DNA of 49,223 nucleotides from Clostridiales bacterium (GTDB lineage: Bacteria; Bacillota; Clostridia; UBA1381), in the NCBI GenBank assembly GCA_029226975.1, contig JAQXZB010000008.1, positions 1 to 49,223 on the forward strand, given 5' to 3'. The position numbers were made by a program, and so were the translations under genes. Positions 44,232-49,223 of the stretch are shown one piece after another. Each line of letters opens with the position of its first letter. Within the stretch, counting starts at the first letter, position 1. The notes under the pieces are model-generated. The model had not been told where the DNA came from. It saw nothing but the letters and a program-made list of their open reading frames with translations, and did no database searches.

Positions 44232-45233
44232 ATGTATAATGTTGTTTTGATTGGTTGCGGACACATGGGTTCAGTGCATCTTGACGATATATATATGATG
44301 GAAAATGTGTGCGTATACGGAGTTGCGGATGTAAATGAAGAAAGGGCAAAAATATTTGCAAAAAAGTACGGTGCAAAAAGCTTTGATACTTCGTATGAAC
44401 GATACTTAAAAGATGAAAAAACTGATATTGTGATTTGCGCTACATATCCGGATTCGCATTTGGAAATATTGAAGCAATGTGTAAAATATAAGAAACACTT
44501 GCTTTGCGAAAAGCCGGTAGCGACAAATATGAAGGATGCTGCTGAGTTTGTGTCTATTGTAAAAAATGCGGAAATTAAGGTTCAAATAGGATATATATTA
44601 AGATTTAATAAAACATATCAAACTGTTGCAAAGATGATTCAAGACGGAGCTTTGGGCAGTCCGCTCGTAATAAGGATGAATCAGAATCACCATGTTATGG
44701 ATTGGCGTAAATACGGTGCATTGTTGGCAAATGCATCTCCGATTGTGGATTGCGGTATTCATTATATTGATGTGTGCAGATGGTTTACAGGAATGGAAAT
44801 TGAAAGTATGAACGGTATTGCGGCAAAAACAGACAAAGAAGTTCCCGAAAATTCATATAACTACGGAATGATGACGATGAGGTTGTCCGACGGGAGTGTA
44901 GCATATTATGAAGCCGCTTGGGGGAATACGGTAGCGGCTGATAATCTTAAGGAGTTTATCGGGCCAAAAGGAAGAATCAGAATTACTGAGAGAGAGCATA
45001 GGACAGTCTGCCATGAAGAGGGTGATTTGATAGAGTATTACAGGTATCCCGAAAAAGAATATAAGACAATAAATATAGACTGCAAAAGAAGACCGACAGG
45101 TGCGCAGCTTGAGCATTTGATAAGAATGATAGAAGAAAATATTCCGGCTGTGCCTTCGATTGAAGATGTATATACAAGTCTTGAAATTGCAATTAAAACT
45201 GATGTGATTTTGAGAGATAATTATATAAAATAG
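44232..45233 (+). CDS. Gfo/Idh/MocA-family NAD(P)-dependent oxidoreductase 1
   Basis: A 333-residue sugar or inositol dehydrogenase-like enzyme. The Rossmann motif is VLIGCGHMGSVH near the N-terminus, and the family signature CEKPVATN (about residue 92) carries the catalytic Lys. The C-terminal domain has DCGIHYIDVCRW, with the His and Asp of the active site. The start is taken at ATG 44232, preceded by TAAGGA at 8 nt; ATG 44223 lies inside that ribosome binding site. It opens an operon with an AraC gene, two more related enzymes and an isomerase. Confidence 0.9.
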   Translation: MYNVVLIGCGHMGSVHLDDIYMMENVCVYGVADVNEERAKIFAKKYGAKSFDTSYERYLKDEKTDIVICATYPDSHLEILKQCVKYKKHLLCEKPVATNMKDAAEFVSIVKNAEIKVQIGYILRFNKTYQTVAKMIQDGALGSPLVIRMNQNHHVMDWRKYGALLANASPIVDCGIHYIDVCRWFTGMEIESMNGIAAKTDKEVPENSYNYGMMTMRLSDGSVAYYEAAWGNTVAADNLKEFIGPKGRIRITEREHRTVCHEEGDLIEYYRYPEKEYKTINIDCKRRPTGAQLEHLIRMIEENIPAVPSIEDVYTSLEIAIKTDVILRDNYIK

Positions 45234-45244
45234 GAGTAATTGTT

Positions 45245-46108
45245 ATGCCTGAGTTATATTCGGAAAAACTGTTTGAATTTACAAACTTATTTATTGATAA
45301 AGATGAATATATGGGAGATATAAAGATTGTTCAGGTAGGGGAAACTTGTCTTGATAAAGGCGCATCGATTGAAGAACACATTCAAGTTTGCCATGAAGTC
45401 ACGCTGATTATATCGGGAAAAGGCACATTTATAGCCGATAATGAGAAAAACGAATGCTCAGTAGGTGATATACAGATCATATCAAAAGGGATTAATCACA
45501 GCATTATTTCGGATACAGACAGTATACTGAGGTATATTCATTTTGCATTTGATTTTAACAACTATGAACCGCGGAAACTATCAGAGTTTTATGGACAGTG
45601 CAAAAATGTTTTAATACACGATGATGGGAATATCAGGTGGATTTTAAATATGTTGGTCGATGAGTATGCGAATAATCATGATTTTACGGATATAGTGAAA
45701 AACAGTCTTGTTAATACTATATTGGTGCTTATATGGCGAAGAGCAAATGTACAGACATCAACATATCGTCCCATAATCAGCGGGAATCCTATCGGAAATA
45801 CGGTTTACAGTATAATAAGATATATTGATAACAACATTGATGCAAAGCTGACAGTTAATAGTGTGGCGAAAAAATTTTCATATAGTGACGAATACATTTC
45901 GCGCCTGTTTAAAGAAAAAACGGGTGTATCTTTGAAAAAATACATCATAGCCACAAAAATGAATTATGCAAAAAGTCTGCTTGCAGAGAGAAAGTGTTCT
46001 TTGACAGAAGTCGCCGAACTTATGGGGTATAGCTCGGCCCAGGCATTTTGCAAGGCTTTCAAAAAGCACACCGGCTATACTCCGGGACATTTTGATAAAA
46101 ATATTTAA
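45245..46108 (+). CDS. AraC-family transcriptional regulator within the oxidoreductase operon
   Basis: A 287-residue regulator with an N-terminal cupin (EVTLIISGKGTFIAD and the CSVGDIQII loop) and a C-terminal AraC domain (TVNSVAKKFSYSDEYISRLFKE, then SLTEVAELMGYSSAQAFCKAF). TAGGAG precedes the ATG. Unlike the other two AraC genes it lies inside the operon (11-nt gap before, 33-nt after), so it would be co-expressed with its targets and probably gives positive feedback. Confidence 0.88.
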   Translation: MPELYSEKLFEFTNLFIDKDEYMGDIKIVQVGETCLDKGASIEEHIQVCHEVTLIISGKGTFIADNEKNECSVGDIQIISKGINHSIISDTDSILRYIHFAFDFNNYEPRKLSEFYGQCKNVLIHDDGNIRWILNMLVDEYANNHDFTDIVKNSLVNTILVLIWRRANVQTSTYRPIISGNPIGNTVYSIIRYIDNNIDAKLTVNSVAKKFSYSDEYISRLFKEKTGVSLKKYIIATKMNYAKSLLAERKCSLTEVAELMGYSSAQAFCKAFKKHTGYTPGHFDKNI

Positions 46109-46141
46109 AAATTATATATTTTCATAAGGAGGTTTATAAAA

Positions 46142-47203
46142 ATGAAAATTGGAGTAATAGGCTGCGGAAATATTGCAAATTCATACCATATCCCATGCTA
46201 TTTGGAAAACCAAAAGGCTCAGATTAAGTATTTTTGCGATATTATCCCCGAAAGAGCCGAAAAGGCGGTTAAGAAATACGGATGCGGTATCGCTGTTACG
46301 GACTATAAGGACGTTTTGGCGGATGACGAGGTGGAGGCAATATCGATTTGCACACCGAACCGTATGCATTCAATAATAGCAGTAGATGCTCTTAACGCGG
46401 GGAAGAATGTTCTGTGTGAAAAACCCGCAGCAAGAGTATATTCTGAAGCACTAAAAATGCAGAGCGCACAGCACGATAGCGGTAAGGTGCTAAATATTGG
46501 TGTTGTTAATAGATTCAACACCGGCATAAATAAAATTAAGAAGATTATTGACGATGGTGAATTAGGCGAGATTTATCAGGTGTATGTAAGTTTCAGAGCT
46601 CACAGATCAATCCCGGGACTCGGAGGCGATTTTACAAACAAGGACGTTGCCGGAGGCGGTGTACTCATTGATTGGGGCGTACACTATTTTGATATTGTAA
46701 TGTACTGCTGTAACGACCCTAAGGTAAAAACAGTATCGTCCGAACAGTTTAAGAAATTAGGTAATCCTATTGAGGATTATGTATATGAGACTATGTGGGC
46801 AGGTCCGCCAAAGGCTGACGGAATTTGTGATGTGGAGGAAGGAATTACGGGTCTGATAAGAACAGACGGTCCCGTTATTACATTTAACGGAGCATGGGCT
46901 CAAAATATAGGTGAAGATGAAACCTATATTGATTTTATAGGAACAAAAGGCGGTATAAGATTGCATTATGCCAAAGATTTTGTTATGTATTCAACCAAGA
47001 ATGGTATGTTGACGGAAACGACATTTAAAATGAACGAAGGTATGGAGTTCATGCCGATGTTTAAAAATGAGATTAACTCATTTATTGATTGTATAGAAAG
47101 CGGTGAGAAACTTCCTTCACATATTGACACTAATATTGTAACAGCTCAAATGCTTGATGCAATCTATAGGTCTGCGGAAGAACACAGAGAAATTGTTCTT
47201 TAG
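46142..47203 (+). CDS. Gfo/Idh/MocA-family NAD(P)-dependent oxidoreductase 2
   Basis: A 353-residue enzyme with Rossmann motif GVIGCGNIANSYH at residues 4-16, CEKPAARV near residue 95 and the active-site block DWGVHYFDIVMY near 180. It shares its fold but little detail with the first oxidoreductase, so it likely acts on a different position or substrate. AAGGAGG precedes the ATG at good spacing. It is followed after 27 nt by the TIM-barrel isomerase. Confidence 0.9.
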   Translation: MKIGVIGCGNIANSYHIPCYLENQKAQIKYFCDIIPERAEKAVKKYGCGIAVTDYKDVLADDEVEAISICTPNRMHSIIAVDALNAGKNVLCEKPAARVYSEALKMQSAQHDSGKVLNIGVVNRFNTGINKIKKIIDDGELGEIYQVYVSFRAHRSIPGLGGDFTNKDVAGGGVLIDWGVHYFDIVMYCCNDPKVKTVSSEQFKKLGNPIEDYVYETMWAGPPKADGICDVEEGITGLIRTDGPVITFNGAWAQNIGEDETYIDFIGTKGGIRLHYAKDFVMYSTKNGMLTETTFKMNEGMEFMPMFKNEINSFIDCIESGEKLPSHIDTNIVTAQMLDAIYRSAEEHREIVL

Positions 47204-47230
47204 AACGTTATTGAAAGAGGTGATTGATAG

Positions 47231-48088
47231 ATGTATGATTTCCCGATAGGAGTAATACTTGAGTCATTTAAGCTTAATCGCAGTGAGGCGATACGAAAAG
47301 CGGCTCAAATAGGAGCAAACGGCATTCAAATGTATGCCACAGAAGGGGAAAATTCTCCTGAGAATTTAACTAAAGCTGACAGAATACAATTAAAGAATGA
47401 GGTAAAAGCAAATAATCTTGTTTTTTCGGCACTTTGCGGAGATTTGGGCAGAGGTTTTGGAAACAAGGAACTTAACCCCATGCTGATAGAGAAGTCGAAG
47501 AGAATTGTAGAACTCGCTAAAGACTTGGGTACGAACATTATTACAACCCACATAGGTGTTGTTCCGGCTGATAAAAATCATGAAAGATATAAGATTATGC
47601 AAGAAGCATGCTTTGAACTTGCACGCTTTGCCGACAGCATGGAGGCTCATTTTGCGATAGAAACCGGGCCTGAAAATGCTGTTGTATTAAAAGGCTTTCT
47701 GGATGATTTATCATCTAAAGGTGTATCGGTCAACCTTGACCCGGCAAATTTTAAAATGGTGACGGGAGATGACCCTGTTCAGGCGGTTTACACATTGAAG
47801 GACTACATTGTACATACCCATGCCAAGGATGGCAACCGCCTCAATATCGGTAATCCTGAGTTTATATATCAGGCAGTCCACCCGGTGCCGCAGGGATTTA
47901 ATGATATTCAGTATTTTGAAGAAGTTCCGCTTGGTACGGGAAGTGTGGATTTTCCGAATTATCTCAAGGCGCTTGAAGATATTGGATATAAAGGTTTTCT
48001 GACCATTGAGCGGGAGGTTGGCGACACACCACAAGAAGATATAAAGACTGCTTACAGTTATTTGAAAAAAGTAATTTCTGAAAATTAA
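47231..48088 (+). CDS. TIM-barrel sugar isomerase/epimerase (AP endonuclease 2 / xylose isomerase-like)
   Basis: A 285-residue (beta/alpha)8 enzyme. Likely metal ligands are Glu144 (ETGPENA), Asp170 (NLDPANF), His197 (HTHAKDG) and Glu260 (TIERE), as in sugar epimerases and IolE/IolI enzymes; THIGVVP around 106-112 is also conserved. The same fold gives 3-ketoglycoside lyases and C-glycoside deglycosidases that work after a Gfo/Idh enzyme oxidises C3. With three Gfo/Idh genes beside it, such a role is plausible. AGAGGTG precedes the ATG. Substrate unknown. Confidence 0.87.
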   Translation: MYDFPIGVILESFKLNRSEAIRKAAQIGANGIQMYATEGENSPENLTKADRIQLKNEVKANNLVFSALCGDLGRGFGNKELNPMLIEKSKRIVELAKDLGTNIITTHIGVVPADKNHERYKIMQEACFELARFADSMEAHFAIETGPENAVVLKGFLDDLSSKGVSVNLDPANFKMVTGDDPVQAVYTLKDYIVHTHAKDGNRLNIGNPEFIYQAVHPVPQGFNDIQYFEEVPLGTGSVDFPNYLKALEDIGYKGFLTIEREVGDTPQEDIKTAYSYLKKVISEN

Positions 48089-48097
48089 GGGGGTTGA

Positions 48098-48932
48098 ATG
48101 ATGAAAATAGGCTTTATTGACTACTATCTTGACGAGTGGCATGCAAACAATTATCCGCAGATGATAAAGGAATTGTCGGGAGGAAGGTATGAAGTTTCCT
48201 TTGCTTACGGCAAAATAGATAATCCTATCGGAGGAATGACAAACAGAGAATGGGCAGAAAAAAAACGGAATAGAGCTGCTTGATACTGTTGAGGAAGTCG
48301 TTGAAAGAAGCGATAGAATTATAGTGCTTTCCCCTGACAATCCGGAAATGCACGAGGAACTGTGCGAGATACCGTTAAAATCCGGCAAGCTTGTATATGT
48401 GGACAAAACATTTGCACCGGACAGAGCGACTGCGGAAAGAATTTTTGAATACGCAAGGGCTAATAACACGAAATGCTATTCGAGTTCAGCACTAAGATTT
48501 TCAAGCGAGCTTAAAAGTATCGATAAAAATACAATTAACAGGATTTACAGTGAGGGCCCGGGTACATATGAGATTTATGCCATTCATCAGATTGAACCGA
48601 TTGTTTGTCTTATGGAGAGTCGTGCAAAACAGGTTATGTTTACGGGTGACAGTAATCATCCTTCCATGATTATAGAGTTTGAGGACGGACGTTATGCTTA
48701 TATGTATCAGACATCTGATTCGCCGTTCCGTTTAACCGTGGCAAAACAGGATAACAGCAGTGATATTTACAGTATAGAATCAGACTTCTTCAGGCTGTTT
48801 ATAAAAGAACTTCTGGAATTTTTTGATACAGGAATAATACCTGTGCCGCAGGAGCAGACAGTTGATGTCATTGCAATAAGAGAAGCGGGTATAAAGGCAA
48901 TGAAAACGCCCTTTGTTTGGGTAAGGGTATGA
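48098..48932 (+). pseudogene. Gfo/Idh/MocA-like oxidoreductase 3, frameshifted in an A8 run
   Basis: Two frames together encode about 277 residues of one protein. The first frame starts MMKIGFIDYYLDEWHANN and stops soon after NREWAEK; the second resumes with the VLSPDNPEMHEELCE and YVDKTFAPDRAT segments (the last replacing the EKP motif). The break is at eight A (48258-48265); seven A would restore one frame reading NREWAEKNGIELLD. The N-terminus lacks a normal GxGxxG motif, so it belongs to a divergent branch. The shift may be real decay, slippage, phase variation or a read error. Confidence 0.8.
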
Positions 48933-48941
48933 GTCTTTTGG

Positions 48942-48990
48942 ATGCGTAATAAAAGTATTTTGACATAAAATGCTTTTATTGCGCATTTTT
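48942..48990 (+). terminator. strong terminator after the oxidoreductase operon
   Basis: A 20-bp stem with G-U pairs (48942-48961 with 48967-48986, loop GACAT) followed by TTTT. It ends the operon that starts at 44232. Confidence 0.9.
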
Positions 48991-49223
48991 AATGCGTTGA
49001 TTTACAAGGGTGATTTCCTTTTTTTGTCTGCAAAAGCATAAAATAGCAGCTATGCGATTTATAAGAGTTTTTATATGTTTTAGGGGCAATCCCTCATTTT
49101 GTGTAAACCTCAAATTGAGCTCCAAAATGATAATATAATCTAAGTTATTTTCTCAGGGGGGCAAGCTTGCCCCCTGTAATTACATATTAGCATAAAATTT
49201 CCGGCATGTCAAGGGCGCCCGCA
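48991..49223 (+). other. gene-free window end with a GC-rich palindrome
   Basis: No ORF of note. The main feature is a near-perfect palindrome at 49154-49176 (CAGGGGGG-CAAG / CTTG-CCCCCTG) in AT-rich surroundings, without a T tail. GGGCGCCC, a smaller palindrome, lies at the window edge. Confidence 0.5.

Noticed and set aside
1-49223. tRNA, rRNA, CRISPR arrays, prophage and insertion sequences
   Set aside because: I found no cloverleaf with a GGTTCRA arm, no regular spaced repeats, and no transposase, integrase or phage gene by reading the translations; a dedicated scan was not possible.

Overview
This window looks like chromosomal DNA of an anaerobic, Gram-positive-type Clostridia member (Bacillota), probably a plant-fibre or gut fermenter. 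I cannot name a genus. The reasons are the anaerobic ribonucleotide reductase pair nrdD/nrdG, the [FeFe]-hydrogenase maturase hydF, strong AGGAGG ribosome binding sites, sigma-A type promoters with 17-nt spacers, and a Clostridia-style order pnp, zapA, U32 protein, maf, mreBCD, PBP2, minCD.

Region 1 (1-30 kb) is mostly core genome. It opens with the C-terminal end of a protein that starts outside the window and a CpXC zinc-ribbon protein. Next come nrdD-nrdG behind a promoter with two NrdR-like boxes, then rpmE, rpsO and pnp, the last two with structured leaders. The cell-shape and division block (zapA to minD) follows, then mgsA, a HAD phosphatase, a glycosyltransferase plus an EpsG-like polymerase, two related membrane proteins of unknown function, hydF, comM, a folate operon (folC, HD protein, folP, folB-folK fusion) and a PRPP synthetase. 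The spot between minD and mgsA lacks the expected minE and rodA.

Region 2 (30-49 kb) is accessory carbohydrate metabolism. It holds an SGNH esterase, a GH127 beta-L-arabinofuranosidase, a GH130 mannosyl-glucose phosphorylase with a HAD phosphatase and a SIS isomerase, and a large secreted beta-repeat protein ending in an SGNH esterase. It ends in an operon of three Gfo/Idh/MocA-type oxidoreductases, one TIM-barrel sugar isomerase/epimerase and an AraC regulator. Two more AraC regulators sit near the GH127 and GH130 genes. No sugar transporter is visible. An AAA-ATPase/PD-(D/E)XK gene and a short graveyard of gene fragments (35.5-36.2 kb) separate the two glycan blocks. The last oxidoreductase gene is frameshifted in a run of eight A.

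Points of most interest are: a 28-bp element found twice, each time fused to the upstream edge of a terminator; the oxidoreductase/isomerase operon, which could be an oxidative glycoside-cleaving or inositol-type pathway; a coupled mini-ORF under a hairpin ahead of the GH130 gene; the pair of repeat-bearing membrane proteins; and an HD-domain protein inside the folate operon. I saw no tRNA, rRNA, CRISPR array, intact insertion sequence or prophage.
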